A DNA stretch of 64,000 nucleotides from Magicicada septendecula (Eukaryota; Arthropoda; Insecta; Hemiptera; Cicadidae): positions 374,995,258 through 375,059,257 of the forward strand of contig CM068372.1 in NCBI GenBank assembly GCA_034769895.1, written 5' to 3'. The position numbers were made by a program, and so were the translations under genes. Shown here piece by piece: positions 48,262 through 60,541 of this stretch. The notes below the pieces were generated by a model. The model was not told where the DNA came from and searched no databases. It was given only the letters and a program-made list of their open reading frames with translations. Within the stretch, counting starts at the first letter, position 1, and every line of letters begins with the position of its first letter.

Positions 48262-48745
48262 TTATTTGGTGTTCTGCCCTAACGCAGGTCTTCAAATGGT
48301 AAAAGCTCTCCAAGCTGTCCTATCGCATGCGAGTCTTCGTTTCTTCGTAACACCCTCTGATTTTAATGATTTTATCTATTAACTTCATTCTTCTATACTC
48401 TCTTCTTTTTTTTCCTTCTGTGACACCCTCCATGGCAGTTGTAAGCAAGCAGTCTCTTCTTAAACAATGACCTAACCAATTCCTTTTCCTATTTTCTATT
48501 ACCTTCAGGATCCTTCTCTCTTCCCCTATTCTCCTTAAAACTTCATCATTCCTTACTTTATCAACCCACCTCACTTTTTCCAATGCTCGCCAAACCCCCA
48601 TCTCAAATGCTTCTAATCTTTTCTCATCGTCCTTCCTCAGTGTCCATCCCTCTGCACCATATAAAGCAACGCTCCACACATAACATTAGGCCAACCTTTT
48701 TCTTAAATTCTTATTAATTTTGCCACACAACAAAATAAGCTCAAA
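48262..48745 (-). pseudogene. LINE family E, ORF2 C-terminal relic
   Basis: The minus strand has a 119-codon frame: VWSVALYGAEGWTLRKDDEK, RLEAFEMGVWRALEKVRWVD, KVRNDEVLRRIGEERRILKV and RKRNWLGHCLRRD. Upstream, NKNLRKRL and KCYVWSVALYG-type text join after a frame change. This is the region following the reverse transcriptase in many insect LINEs. No catalytic motif remains. The plus-strand side begins next to the 40-bp shared motif. Confidence 0.85.
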
Positions 48746-48759
48746 ATTGTTCGTCCATG

Positions 48760-49640
48760 TCATCCGCACATTCAAGTGTTAATCATGGAAGACGATCTAG
48801 TATAATACCGAACTACAGAGTAGTTAATGAAAAACGGCGCAGGTTAAATAATATTAACGCAGGTGTGTAAGTTTTACGATATCAGTGAGAGAGAGAGAGA
48901 GACGTCTACAAAGTAACTAGTGCAGAAATTGTCAGTACTAAGTAAACCGTACAACAACGATAAAGGTGGATTGTGATGATTGCTAGTTATTGTCTTTCCC
49001 CACTCTCTCCTAACCGCCACCTTTCTTTAGATTGGTGGCAAAAGGCAAACATCTTTCACACTGGCTTGTCCTTCTCAGTGTTCTGTCAAAGCTATTAGAT
49101 CTTAGATTCTTCTAGCATATTTACTTCATACCAGTCTATTCATAGATCTTTAAAAGCTATACCTTTACTTGATATCGATCTTTCCATAAACATTTAGTTA
49201 CGTAATTTTACTTTTATGTTTTTATTCAGTCGTCTCCGTTTGCCTACATCCGTCTATAGGGAACATTGTTTGCAGACTTTTATTTTCACTTCAACAATAT
49301 TAAATACAACTACTACTACCATTCTATAAATGACATTATTAAGATCACCCTCTATACATTGGCCCAGTGGCTTTTACGTTTTTTAAGCTTTTCTTGATAA
49401 ATAATAAATTTTTCTTGGTCTATAATTTATTTATTTTCACATTTAACATGAAGTATAAAGCTCTTGTTTAGAGATGGAATCAATATTCATATGATGAACA
49501 TAAATATTTGTTTTTTCTTTTATTCTTCTTTTTCTTTGACGCCTTCTTCTTTTGCAGTACACGAAGCATGCAATAATTCAATTCAAAGGTCTTTGTATCC
49601 TGTCTTTGTATTTGGTCCTTCTCGACATTAGTCCTACCCC
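48760..49640. other. Intergenic sequence, nothing recognised
   Basis: A short (GA)n at about 48,888-48,901. Otherwise nothing recognised. Confidence 0.4.
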
Positions 49641-49690
49641 CTCTCTCTCTTTCGCGCGCGCGCGCGCGCGTGTGTGTGTGTGTGGGGGGG
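49641..49690. repeat. Compound microsatellite (CT)n(CG)n(TG)nG7
   Basis: CTCTCTCT, then CG run, then TG run, then seven G, directly beside a transposon end. Confidence 0.93.
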
Positions 49691-49699
49691 CTTGTTTAA

Positions 49700-50837
49700 A
49701 CTAGTGTCTACCTGTACGTTTTCCTATCCAAATAGGAAGCACAATGGTGTGGAAGACACCAGGGGACAACACTGCTGCTCTATCGCCGAGTCTAACATCA
49801 ACAGTGAGGTATTTTGTAAACTTAACCTATAGGCCGTAACTTATTTTCGGTTTGTTTAGCGGTGTCCCTACGAGTGTCCTCTCGTGTTTATTAACAATTT
49901 TATTTAATCGTAAAAGATTGAGTAACAGCATTCTCAGTTATCTTAAGAATTTTGTGTGCCCCAGCATCATTCATAACAGCAATTCGAAATAACTGTTACA
50001 AAATGAAATTATTTAGCAATCGATTCTGCTTTTGACGGAAAACTTAAAAGTGAACTATAAAAACAGTGAAAGTGTTTATTAGAACTACTCGTTTTTTTAT
50101 TCCTTTTCTTTTATTAGTTAATTAGACTATTAGTAGTAATTTTTTCATCACAGACACATACCGAAATAGAGTTCAAAAGAAACGTTAAAATTTTAACGAA
50201 AAATATCTTAATTTCGTTTTCAGGTTGGGCGATTCAGAGTTTTATATAATCAAGTTATATGAGCAGCAACCAGTTCCCCACAGAAACAGGCTATTCTTCT
50301 TTTATGGAATTTATTTAACCACCTTATAACTGTTTAGGTATTTTATATTTATTACTTAACTAGACATTAGTAGTTAATTTACTGCAATTTTCCTTGCTAA
50401 GTCAGCTGAAACGGATCTATTTATAAACTATTCAAAATTTTTGCAGGTGGCCATGCGTCCTTCACAGATTGAATATTTTGATATCTCTTATTTTGTACAA
50501 CAAAAATTGCACTTTAAACAAATTTAACGAATTAACATATAACACAAAAGGCAACCGATTCTCATTTTATCTTGAATACACTAATTAGAATTTAAAACTT
50601 CTGTAAGCGGTGTTTATTACACAAAGAAAAACAAATAATGCTTTGACATCTGTTACATTAAGTTAAATTTGAACAGCAAGGTACGCTTACAACAATAGTG
50701 TATAGCTCAACCAAATTGATATCAAGGCGCGCCAAAACAGTGCTAGTGTCAGCAGATACAGTGACGGTGTTGTCTCCCCCCCCCCAATTGTGCTGCGTCT
50801 ACATTCTGGATAGAAAAACGTACAGGTAGACGCTAGT
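49700..50837. mobile_element. Non-autonomous Mutator-like element
   Basis: The ends read ACTAGTGTCTACCTGTACG and, inverted, ACTAGCGTCTACCTGTACG. The first 31 bases match at 29 positions and looser similarity extends about 110-130 bp inward (GGGGACAACACTG versus GGAGACAACACCG). CTTGTTTAA occurs at 49,691-49,699 and 50,838-50,846, a 9-bp target duplication. Long TIRs and a 9-bp duplication are typical of Mutator-like elements. The 1.1-kb interior has no transposase. Confidence 0.7.
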
Positions 50838-51048
50838 CTTGTTTAAAGCAGTCTGGTACAAGTGGAAAATAACCAAAACATATCAATATCAATCGGAACA
50901 ATTTCTGACATGTTGCCCCCAAACACCAGATGAATGGAATTCACTGTATTAATTCTAGGCCTCATTTTATCAACACCCAATAACGTAGCTTAATCAGAAT
51001 CGTCCGCAATTTTATAAAGCACACTGTCTCTACATATCTTTTGATTCT

Positions 51049-51333
51049 CTATTTTAAAATATTTGCTTTTACTTCGGCATAGCCGTTAATGTTATTTTTT
51101 AAATCCACAAACACAATGAATTCCCTTATTGCAAGAAGTGTGTACACGCTGTTAGCATAACAGCGTGCCAAACGTCTCCATTTTCCCGCGTTTTTAATTC
51201 TTTTCATTTTTCCAAAACGGGTTTCATCATTGACGTAGAAATTATGCCGACCTCCATAACGGCCTTGACGGGAAAGAGTGGCGGATTCAAACACAGATTT
51301 TTGAGAGAAACATTTCTCTGAGACCCAACACAA
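51049..51333 (-). other. 94-codon ORF, not recognised
   Basis: A basic open frame (…SRQGRYGGRHNFYVNDETRF…) next to a mariner relic on the same strand. It has no motif I can name. It may be 3' sequence of that mariner or of an element inserted in it, or a chance ORF. Confidence 0.2.
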
Positions 51334-51399
51334 ATTGTAAAATCTGTCATATCCGTTAACAAATAAAAACTTAAAAATAAAAAATTTGTCTTTTATAAA

Positions 51400-52150
51400 A
51401 AATTTTTTAATAGTACGAACTGTTTATTGTCCGCTGATCTTATAAAAATCACAAAAAGAACAGGCCTACAACACCATCCCTAAAGATCATCAACATGGTT
51501 TTTCCCACTGTTGGTTGGGTTCTGAGCTGTTACTGATACAGTAGGTGAATTCGTATTCTTCCATTCCATGCTTTGTCTGTTGGAGTCCGGCTCAATGATG
51601 AATCTATGTTTCATCATATGTTAAAATTCTATCCAAAAAAGCATGACCTTCCTGCGTGTAGCGTTGTTTCAGGTCTGTACACACTCCAAGTCTAGTCTCT
51701 TTGTGATGGTTGGTCAGCTCTCTTGGAATCGTCTTGAACTCGTTTTACAGCAGGCCTACTTAATGTTTTGGTGTAATTTTTCAGCTGTAATCAACTGTAA
51801 TCCGTCGGTTTTCTTCGACAAGCGTATCTATGCGAGTTCAAGCGCTGAAGTTGAAATTTCAACTGGTCCTCCAGAACGGTGATTGTCAGCCACTAAAGTT
51901 CGACCATTTTTAAACTGTTCTATCTACTTATAAAAATTTCTACAATCCATACAGCCTTTACTCTACTGTTTAGTCATCTCAGAGTAAATTTTAGCTGGGT
52001 TTTCACCCTCAAAAGGCAAAAAAATGATCATCACTACACGTTGTTGAACTAATTCCGGAACTACAAAGGGACTCGCTGTCGTTAAATGAGAATTTGAAGC
52101 TATAAACAAATCACTTCTAATCAAACAGCCGATCAGAATTCAACACAGAG
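51400..52150 (-). pseudogene. Mariner transposase relic, second family
   Basis: Minus-strand pieces in order: VVMIIFLPFEGENPAKIYSE (helix-turn-helix region), then IEQFKNGRTLVADNHRSGG, PVEISTSALELA, ITAEKLHQNI, and RTQPTVGKTMLMIFRDG. This is the FKDGR…RSGRPVEIST to GKVM…FWD layout of mariner transposases. At least five stops interrupt it. The part with the last two catalytic residues is not found. No TIR pair was assigned. Confidence 0.75.
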
Positions 52151-52331
52151 TTGCCAACTTACAGTTCTGAAACTATCGTACTGCGCCTACCAACCGTTTT
52201 TCTCTACATGTATTTGTCTTTTTAATTGGTGAATGACTCTCTTGTTATATTTTCTCGATATAATGTAATAATTATATTATTATATTGGTATTAAGCCACT
52301 TCTTTAAGAACACTTATTTTTTTATTTTAGT

Positions 52332-52378
52332 ATAAGTATAGAACACTAGTATAAGAAAACTAGTATAAGAACACTAGA
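52332..52378 (+). repeat. Short tandem repeat of ACTAGTATAAGAA
   Basis: About three units, followed by CCCTTTCGGGG. Confidence 0.7.
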
Positions 52379-52524
52379 GCCCTTTCGGGGGACTGGTAAT
52401 AATTATGACAGACAGAGCTTGTAATTTTCTGTTACAAGCTCATTCTGTTAGTCATTTTCTGTGTACGTTAAATTTCTGACAATAATAGCTCATCCCTGGT
52501 TCATTTCTGTCGTCGCACGCGCGA

Positions 52525-52551
52525 GTGTGTGTGTGTGTGTGTGTGTGTGTG
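52525..52551. repeat. (GT)n microsatellite
   Basis: About 13 GT units. Confidence 0.95.
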
Positions 52552-52699
52552 CTATTTTTAAGGGTGAATATTTGTGTCTGTTCAGGTAGTAGTTTTTATG
52601 ACTTTTTCTATATAAAGGTTAGCGCGAGGAAAGCACGAGTAAAATGGTGCAAAAACACAGCATTGGGAAAGCAGTCTATTTTTCTCAAATTGTGACGTA

Positions 52700-53646
52700 C
52701 GAGGTGTACTGAAAAAAGACCGAACTTTTTGAATAACACAACAAACCGCATAAACAACGCGCCGCGGCTTTGGGCGCACCTAGCGATAGTTTTTAACAAC
52801 AAACTGCCATTTATTCTGTTCCGCTATCAGCACTAGTCTTTGAAGTATATCAGATTGAGTAGGGACGTGCGCGCGCTGGCCTGCGGATTATTGACAAAGC
52901 GATTATGAAATACCGCGAAGAATAACGTTGCGTATGAAATTTTGCGACAAAACTAGGTTAAAACTTTACAGAGCATTCTTGTTCTGAAATAAGCATACGC
53001 GGAGGCATGAATGAGCCAAACAATTATTTTATGAATTTTTAAAGAGGGCAAAAACAATGGTCGGTGCAGATCAAAGCGATGTCGAAGATCATGGGAAGAG
53101 AGCTTGTGACGTGGTAATTGTAAATCATCTTTTAAGAGCCGAGACTTTCTAAGAGAATTAACAAGAGAGTGCCGAGGTTTTCTGAGATCCTATTTCCGCA
53201 TCCATATAAGATCGTAAAAATTAAATTTTTATAGAAAAATTTTAATGTATCGTAGCACTGAAAAATTCTTACTGCGTTTGTTGACGACGTTCAGAAAGAG
53301 GCCCGTTTTGAAATCGGTCAACAACTGCGTACCAATGCAAATGGTAATGAGAACTTTGGAATCCAATGGCAATAGCTCTGTAAAGATTTGCTAAGTTAGC
53401 AGCAAAAGTTTATACACACACGTTTTGTTAAGATCTTCATTCTCGCTTCGTTATAAATCCGCCGGACGGTGTGTGTCTGTGCCCACTACAGCGCGTGTAG
53501 CTCGAAGACAGATGATCATGACGGGACGGAGAAAACGGCATTCCGGCGTCAAAACCTGTCGCTAGCAACACTTAATTGTGTAGCTCGCTCTATGCGTAGG
53601 TTGACGTGCTACACAAATAGTTCGGTCTTTTTTTCAGTACACCTCG
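52700..53646. mobile_element. Mariner element with both TIRs, decayed
   Basis: The ends are CGAGGTGTACTGAAAAAAGA and CCGAAC, inverted at the right with one extra A. TA dinucleotides at 52,698-52,699 and 53,647-53,648 form the target duplication. The 947-bp interior has mariner-like scraps (a YEFLKRAKTMVGADQSDVED stretch and LRTNANGNENF) in shifting frames on the plus strand. It is full-ended but internally shrunken and not coding. Confidence 0.85.
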
Positions 53647-53648
53647 TA

Positions 53649-54960
53649 TGAAACGCATTTCGTTTCGTTAGTGTTTTCATTTTTTACGAGCTGTCAACTA
53701 CGCAACTCTCATAAACTAAAGCTCTGGATAAGAAAGAGGCTTTTTATGACGCTACGCTAATTTTACGTCATATCTTCAATTACAGTAACACACGAGATTT
53801 GCTACATACTTGTTATGTAATTGTCTGTAGCTCCTCAGCTGTAAACTGCAGTTATCGACCACAGCATTATACGTATACTGAACATTGAATAAATACTTAC
53901 GTCTTACATGCAACTTATCGTATTGTACATAATTATATAATAAACAACTAATTTTGTATACCTTTTTGTTTGTCTCTATCGTTGGAAATCATCATCAAGA
54001 TGGCCAACTTGCATAGAAAGTAACATAATTAATGTAACTTACGCAGTAAGCGGGCGTTGAGTAGGCAATTTAGCTACACGTTTGCGGTCTGAATATTTTA
54101 CACGTCCAGATTTTACGTTACTACTGATCATAATCTGAACGACCAATACTAGCAGATTTTTGAAGATAAGAGTACATATGAAGAATTAAAGAGTACACGT
54201 AGGCATAAAGATGCGATGAGTTTTTGAGAGACAGCGAGAGTTGTTATTTCTTAAAGAAGACAAAATGTAATCATTATAAGGTGGCGCAAGTCATTAAGTC
54301 AAGTCAAGAGGGTTCTGAGAACACATTTGAATTATCAACGCGTAAAATGATCATAAACGTCTGTCAGAGTCATAAATCTTGCAGAATAATGAGTGTAAAC
54401 AACTTATGACACTTTCGTATACTTTCTATTTTGTGTTTGAAATTCCATTAGTGTATTACAAGCTGCAAGCTGCAATAGATTGTTTGGCAGTAAACGTTTT
54501 ACGTCGTCGATTCAATTTGAATACACACTTGTCGTTTGTTTGGCAAGTCTTACAGAGTTAAACGGATGACGATTTATGTCATTGTTTGAAAGCTCAAACC
54601 ACCACGCGACAGATTTGTTTAAGCAGCGACAACGTCTAAGCACACGACGCAACTAACTGTTCAATTTTTTTTTAATTTCCTTTTCGTGTACTTTAAAATA
54701 CAGTTCTACAGTCGACTCTTAATCGTAAGTTTGACTGTCAGGGAACAAATCGTGTGATGGAAACTGAATGAGCTTATCCTAAAACCCCTTAACCAAAAAC
54801 ACTAATTCCCCTGCAATAGTTATCCTCATTGCTATCATAAATTCAATTGAGGTTTCGGCTTTTTGGAATCTGACACCATCATCGGGATTATACCGTATAA
54901 TAACGGAAGACGGCGGACGACATTATAACCCACTTGATTCTTATAGGCGCATGGATTTTT
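53649..54960. other. Intergenic sequence, nothing recognised
   Basis: No gene or repeat recognised. Confidence 0.4.
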
Positions 54961-55189
54961 GTTCATTTATTTATATTTGAACTAATTACAAACTATCAAG
55001 CTATTTTGTTCTAATAACTATGTTAGCAGTGTGTAGATTATGCGCACTATTCACTACAGTTTACGCTTCGTTCATTTCTGTAAATACTTTACTTTCCTAC
55101 ACCAGTTGGAACGGTTTCTGTCTCTCCAGTCGCTGAACAAGTCCGGCATTATCGAGAAGCTGTAGCTCTTCATTGTTCTTATCTAGTTG

Positions 55190-55445
55190 CAAACCATTTG
55201 ATCTGATCAATAACTACAGGTATTTACAGGTCTCGATGGGTGTCATTGTTCCTTACATACCCCACAGTGCATCAACAATACTGTGAAGCACTTTATTTTG
55301 AAAAGTTTGGATTATTTTAATGTTGGATTTCTTTGTCCAAACCCAAAGCTACACTTCATAAACCATAACCCACACCGGTTTCAGAACTTGTCTGTATAAT
55401 AACAGTTTACTATGCAGTGAGAGTTCAGAGTGTCTTCCAAAAGTT
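55190..55445 (-). pseudogene. Jockey-like LINE reverse-transcriptase tail
   Basis: The minus strand reads KLLLYRQVLKPVW, after one frame change LWVWTKKSNIKIIQTFQNKV, LHSIVDALW, then after another YVRNNDTHRDL. This is the highly conserved thumb region of Jockey-clade LINEs (KLLLYK…KP…YG, SN…IQRFQ, WYVRN…IHRDL). Stops and shifts show decay. It may extend to about 54,960. Confidence 0.82.
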
Positions 55446-55449
55446 ATAC

Positions 55450-57475
55450 TTTACAAAAATTCCTTTTCATCTGTTCCTCAGTATGCTTGATTTTGATATA
55501 TTGGATGTCCTTGGTTATATTTCCTTCCTTCTGGGTCGTGATTTTGTACTTTTCGAAAATTTGGAATTTTGGTTTATACTTTATTGAAATTTTAGATTTT
55601 AATTTGGTCGCATTCTTCTTTTGGTAGACATATGCTTTACTTGCAATGCTTTATATTATGTTTTTCATTTATTTTAAGTTTTATACTGATTATTATTCGG
55701 GAGCAATTAATTTCTCATACGTTCTCTTCAGAGTTCAATAATGGAAACTTGGTTGTTTGTAACGTATTTTGTCGTTACTAAGCGATAAATCTGTCCTCTC
55801 ATTGGTTGTTAGTTTTCTTATTTAAAACTGTCGAAAATGTTTCTAATTTAAATATTGAGTTTATGATACATTTAATAAACTTGTTTTGATTATATTTGGA
55901 TTCCTTTCTTTCTATAAATTATTTTGAGACCAAACATGCTTAGTGTGTGATCTATAATTACTGAATTGACATTTTACTGTATAGGCCTTGTGTACCTTTT
56001 ATACTTATTTCTTTTATTAATGAGTTTTGTTAGTATTATGTGTGATTTTACGATTCCCCTATCTATTTATATTATGTTTACATGCCTTTTGTTTCACTTA
56101 AATCTATTTACTGGTTACAATTTGCAATAATCTTATCTTTGATCTAGGCTTACCTAGGTTTACAATTATTAGTAATTTATACAATTTAGTCACCTTTGAG
56201 TAGTTCGATTTTATATACTATTGCTCTATTATTGTATACTTAATGAGAATTTCAACATTTTACTTTAGGCCTATTCTTATTTTTTAACAATTTCTTAAGT
56301 TTGATACCTAGTTTTGCTACCTTTTGTCTACAACACTTTATATTCCTGCCCACTCGTTATATAATCTACTGACTCTTATTAATTAAAATTAGTTAACATT
56401 TGAACAAAATTTACTTAACTGTTAACATTCTTTACCACATAGTATAAATATAACTTAGATACTGAACTTTACTAAAATGAACATACATGTTAACATAATC
56501 ACTTTGATAATGACTATCCTTTAACTTGGAACTTCTTTAAATTAATATTAATTACCTATTTTTTCTTAACACAACTTTTGAAACTTATTTATACATATAA
56601 TAATATTATGATACTGTTTGTATCAAGTCTTTTGATGATCATGTCATCTTTGTCATCTTAAAATTTACCACACATTTGTTGAAAATGCTTTTACAATGTA
56701 TGTCAATTCACTCCATGAGTCTCCTCTTCCTTCATCAATTACAACCTTCAAATATAACATCAGTTATCATATACAATACCAAATAATTGTGATTGTTTTA
56801 TACTGATTATCGTCACCTCCTGAGCCTTCTACTTACCCATCGTTTACAAAATATAAATAAAACATCATTCATCCCTTATGGGATGTAATGTTTGTTTTGT
56901 TTTCACATGTGATTATGGGTTACACTTGGTTTGTTTCATGTATTTGAGTTAACTTTTACTTTAGTGTTCAATATTTTTGTCCTTTTAGTATACGCTGTGA
57001 TTGAGTACAGTATTCTCCAATAGATATTTATAATCCCTCACTATTGTATATCACTTATCACAATGTTTTTGTTCACTCACTGTGTACCTACTTAGCACTT
57101 GGTTTCATTGATTTGATTTATGTGAATTATTTTTATAATTAACACTTATTATTTTTTTGTCATTTAATAGTATTATATTGAAGTTATACATACATTATTT
57201 TATTACATATTTTCAAGGCAGGTATTGTACTTTCAATGTTGGTTATGATCAAACATGTTCTCATTTATATCTATAAAGTTATTTGATATTGACTTGGGGT
57301 GGGGTCTTGTCTTTGTCTCCGTCTTGGTCATTGGTCATCACTATATTTTTATTATTTTTTTTTTTATTTAAAATGACTGTATTTTTCTCATCTTCTGCGT
57401 TACGAACTGCATAGTTGTTGTTAATTCTTAACGTTGGTTCATTTGTTATTCCGGTGGAGATTTTGTAGCGTAACA
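55450..57475 (-). mobile_element. LTR family 2, copy 3 (inverted, 3' end lost)
   Basis: On the minus strand it begins TGTTACGCTACAAAATCTCC (compare TGTTACATTACCAAAAGCC). It contains GACAAGACCCCACCCCAAGT, aligning with the GACAAAACCCAAGTG word of copy 1. CTCTCATTGGTTG at about 55,798 recurs in all copies. The plus strand is T-rich. The end with the primer-binding site is missing; the left limit is approximate, beside the Jockey relic. Confidence 0.6.
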
Positions 57476-57689
57476 CAGTATGTAGAGCTTTTATATATAA
57501 ACACTAAACCAAAACTTCCTGAAGGGATGCTGATAGATATTAACTTCGATATATTATTAATTGCATCAAGTTTGTATTTCGAATACAGTTCTTTAGAACG
57601 TGATAGTCCACATAAATGTTTACATATTCCTTTAACTTTTAACTTTTTTTTGGCCCGTGATGCTATTAAAGTTAGGCCTAATTAAGTTT

Positions 57690-58080
57690 TTAGAGTAAAC
57701 ACTACAGTAAGTTAAAACAATTTGGGTTAAAATTCCCTTTAGCCTGATAGTTGCTATAGATTTTTCCAAAATTTTTTATTCTTCTTGTAACCTCTGGTGT
57801 TCTAATGTTTTTGAAATTTTTGAAAATGGATACAATACTTAGATTTTGGTTAAAATTCTTCTTAATTTGCTTCCACCGCGCATGGTTTTTGCCCTTTCTT
57901 TTTCAAAATTGTATCCAGTTTTGGCTTTGGCGTTACAAATTTTAGAGATTTTTAAAACCAAACACTGCGTTTAGATTTTTGTTAAAATTCTCTTAGCTGG
58001 TACGCCACATGGGTCTTTTGATTTTTTTAAATTTTGATCCCTCGAACTTTTACCTTTTTTATAGACGTTTTCTCAGAACT
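57690..58080 (+). repeat. Repeat X, diverged copy 4
   Basis: Contains TTTAGATTTTTGTTAAAATT, CTCTTAGCTGGTACGCCACA, TGGGTCTTTTGATTTTTTTA and TTTTGATCCCTCG in the module order of copies 1 and 2, roughly twice. Confidence 0.5.
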
Positions 58081-58685
58081 ATTAAGTAGGATAAGCTCAG
58101 CCTTAGGATCGTTTTGTATGTTTTAGTTGCTGTTATAACAATCTATATTTGCATAGCATGTGCAAGGATGTTTCCGTCTTACTCTAGTAAGACAGATGAT
58201 TTTTCTAACCGCGCTGCCACTTGCCCAATTCTCAAACACTTCATCATTGTTTACTGTATCGTTCCATGTACCCTTTAGATTATCGTTCAACGGTACACGA
58301 GTTACAGTCACACAGAACATCGTTCTACAAAGATCACATACTGAAACGTTTCCTTGTTTTGAGTCCACTATATCTCAAGTCTAATAAGCCCTTCTTCATT
58401 TGGTACGTTCTAGAACCGTCGGTACGTTACCTTTACCCAGCCTATAGCCAAACAAACTACAAACGACTACATATTTAATGCCTACGTTGCGTCAGATCCT
58501 TTACCCTACATATTTTTTTATTCAGATTGGATAAGAAAAATTCTTATACAGTATAATTTTAATAAAATAGTACCTGAACATAATTAAGTAGGGAATAGAT
58601 AATCTCTAAATGTCATACAAAGTCCTTCTTTGTGTAAAATCAAACAATTGTGTGTGATCTTGTAATAAAATGTTTTCATTTTGAA
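58081..58685. other. Intergenic sequence, nothing recognised
   Basis: Overlapping ORFs at 58,123-58,478 on both strands have no recognised motif. Confidence 0.35.
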
Positions 58686-58689
58686 CGCA

Positions 58690-58880
58690 GTAAGCTTATT
58701 TTACACTTTGCCTAAAGAATCACTGGGATTATATAGAATGCCTAGGCAATGTACAGAATACCTGGGAAAGGTATAAAAAACATTTGAAAAGTATTCTATT
58801 CTATACTTTGCCAAAAAACTTCAGGCATTGTATGAAATGCCTAGGTATTCTATAAAATGCCTGGATTACATACAAGTCTT
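58690..58880. repeat. Cluster of CCTAGG-type short repeats
   Basis: AGAATGCCTAGGCAATGTA, AGAATACCTGGG, GAAATGCCTAGGTATTCTA and AAAATGCCTGG occur within 190 bp in irregular, partly palindromic order. Confidence 0.6.
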
Positions 58881-58960
58881 TTCTACCCAACTTTACTATC
58901 ACTGAGTTACAGTTACCAGCTGAGTAAATTTATTCAAAGGTTTTAAAAAATATATATAAA

Positions 58961-59255
58961 CACTTGGTATGTTTCACAGTTTTTATTTAACTCTGACAGG
59001 TGTTTCATATATAAGTTTTATATAATAAATCCACTTCTTTACCTTTTTGTATGTTGTGCAGTAGTGTTATGTTTTTTGTATCTATGAAGTGATTGTGTTG
59101 TAAGCAATGATCTGTAAAACCTGTATTGGGTGTATTAGTGAAAATCGCTTTCTTATGTTCAGAAATGCGATGATTCAGAGTACCGCCACATTGTCCGATA
59201 TAATTAGCATCGCATTCTGCACAGTTAATTTATAAAATCCATTTTCCTCTAGTGT
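58961..59255 (-). pseudogene. Penelope-like element P3, GIY-YIG end
   Basis: On the minus strand, ENGFYKL, then (after a 1-bp shift) CAECDANYIGQCGGTLNHRI, SEHKKAIFTNTPNT and LQHNHFIDTKNITLLHNIQK. This is the GIY-YIG nuclease with its C-x2-C insert. It ends at CTGTCAGAGTT…GAAACATACCAAG, shared inverted with P4. The reverse transcriptase is absent. Confidence 0.85.
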
Positions 59256-59289
59256 GTTTGATTTTTAAATTTTTACAGATTTTGTTTTA

Positions 59290-59673
59290 CTACTGTACAA
59301 CATACAAAAAGGTAAAAAAAAATGGATTTATTATAAATTCTAGAAATTAGAAAAGCTATAAAAAGTAACAAAAATTTATCAAAGGACAAACTGAATTCTG
59401 TGTATCCCCTCTATTAAAGTTGTTATTTAGTTTAGTTAATTTTTATATTTTGTATTCATATTATATTTAGTTTTTACAGACACCTGACATTCCCTTAGCT
59501 TCTCCAACCTCCCCCCTCCATCATCACACCCACGCATGTCCGGATACACGCCCTAAACATGTGTTCACTACCCTAACAACCTTTGTTTAGTTGTTCACTG
59601 ATTTCTTTGACAATAGCTTGACAAGCCGATGCAGCTGTCAGAGTTAATAAAAACTGTGAAACATACCAAGTCT
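59290..59673 (+). mobile_element. Penelope-like element P4, extreme 3' end
   Basis: In the opposite orientation to P3. It begins in the same coding text (LLYNIQKGK) and runs through a longer 3' UTR to CTGTCAGAGTTAATAAAAAC, TGTGAAACATACCAAGTC. P3 and P4 therefore form a tail-out inverted pair of severely truncated copies. The shared end has a worn hammerhead-like shape. Confidence 0.72.
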
Positions 59674-60061
59674 TCACAAATTTTTTAAAAACCTTTGTAT
59701 TAATATGTTTCACCAAGTGCCCAACGAGTCACCAATTTATTTATTCAGTTACAAACAGCAGTATCTGAAAAGAGAAAAGTATCGGCCAAAACAAAGACGA
59801 AACGACGCGTCCAAAAAGTACCGGTGAGACTAAGTGTTGTAGATTTAACATAAAGGGGACAATAAAACTAGCCAATCAGTACTATAAACTGCAAGGACTA
59901 TAAAAACCATCAACGTCATTGTTAACATAATAATACCGTAGTAAAACTAATGATGATGACGAGTGTACTTAAGTTCACCGTACTGCACGTTTTCTGCATA
60001 ATCCCTTTTACAATGCGCACTCAACCTCTATCCCACAGGACAGCACAGACAAAATCAATAC
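59674..60061. other. Intergenic sequence, nothing recognised
   Basis: No gene or known repeat was recognised between the Penelope end and the solo LTR. Confidence 0.35.
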
Positions 60062-60537
60062 TGTTACGAGTATGGTACCGAACCGCGTAGAACAGCTGAG
60101 ATCATTCTCCACTTCCCCCGTCCAGTGTGGCAGGTGTTGCGTCATTCAAGTAGGTTCTAGCGTATTCCAAAACACTTGATATACGCATTAAGCCGGCGGC
60201 GTGCAGTAAAGAGGGAAAGCTGTACTGAACCTCTGCGCGTGACCTATATAAAGCCATGCAGCCGGGTAGTGGCGATTTATTCCAGTGCGGTTCGAAGTAT
60301 TGTGGCGAAGTGTTGTGTTTTATAATTGTGCGGGACAATTATAATACAATTGTGTTTTGTATTAGTTGACACTTTTATTGCGTGTGAACAATTTTTATTT
60401 GATTTGTTGTAAGAGCCTATCTTGTTGATTAGAAGGTGTTTAATTGTGATAATTAAAGCTGGTGAATAGTGACTTAATTGGTGTCTTGTATTTTGTTTTC
60501 TACTGTAGCATACGGCGATCAGTAGACCGTCGTAACA
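60062..60537 (+). mobile_element. LTR family 1, copy 3, solo LTR
   Basis: Starts TGTTACGAG and ends CGTCGTAACA (476 bp). ATAC lies on both sides (60,058-60,061 and 60,538-60,541), a 4-bp target duplication. A TATATAAAG box is at about 60,246. This defines the full LTR: copies 1 and 2 are longer because of insertions. Confidence 0.85.
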
Positions 60538-60541
60538 ATAC

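Noticed and set aside
52375..52450. Rho-independent-terminator-like hairpins (CCCTTTCGGGG and AGCTTGTAA/TTACAAGCT)
   Set aside because: The genome is eukaryotic and the hairpins lie in TE-rich sequence without an upstream gene.
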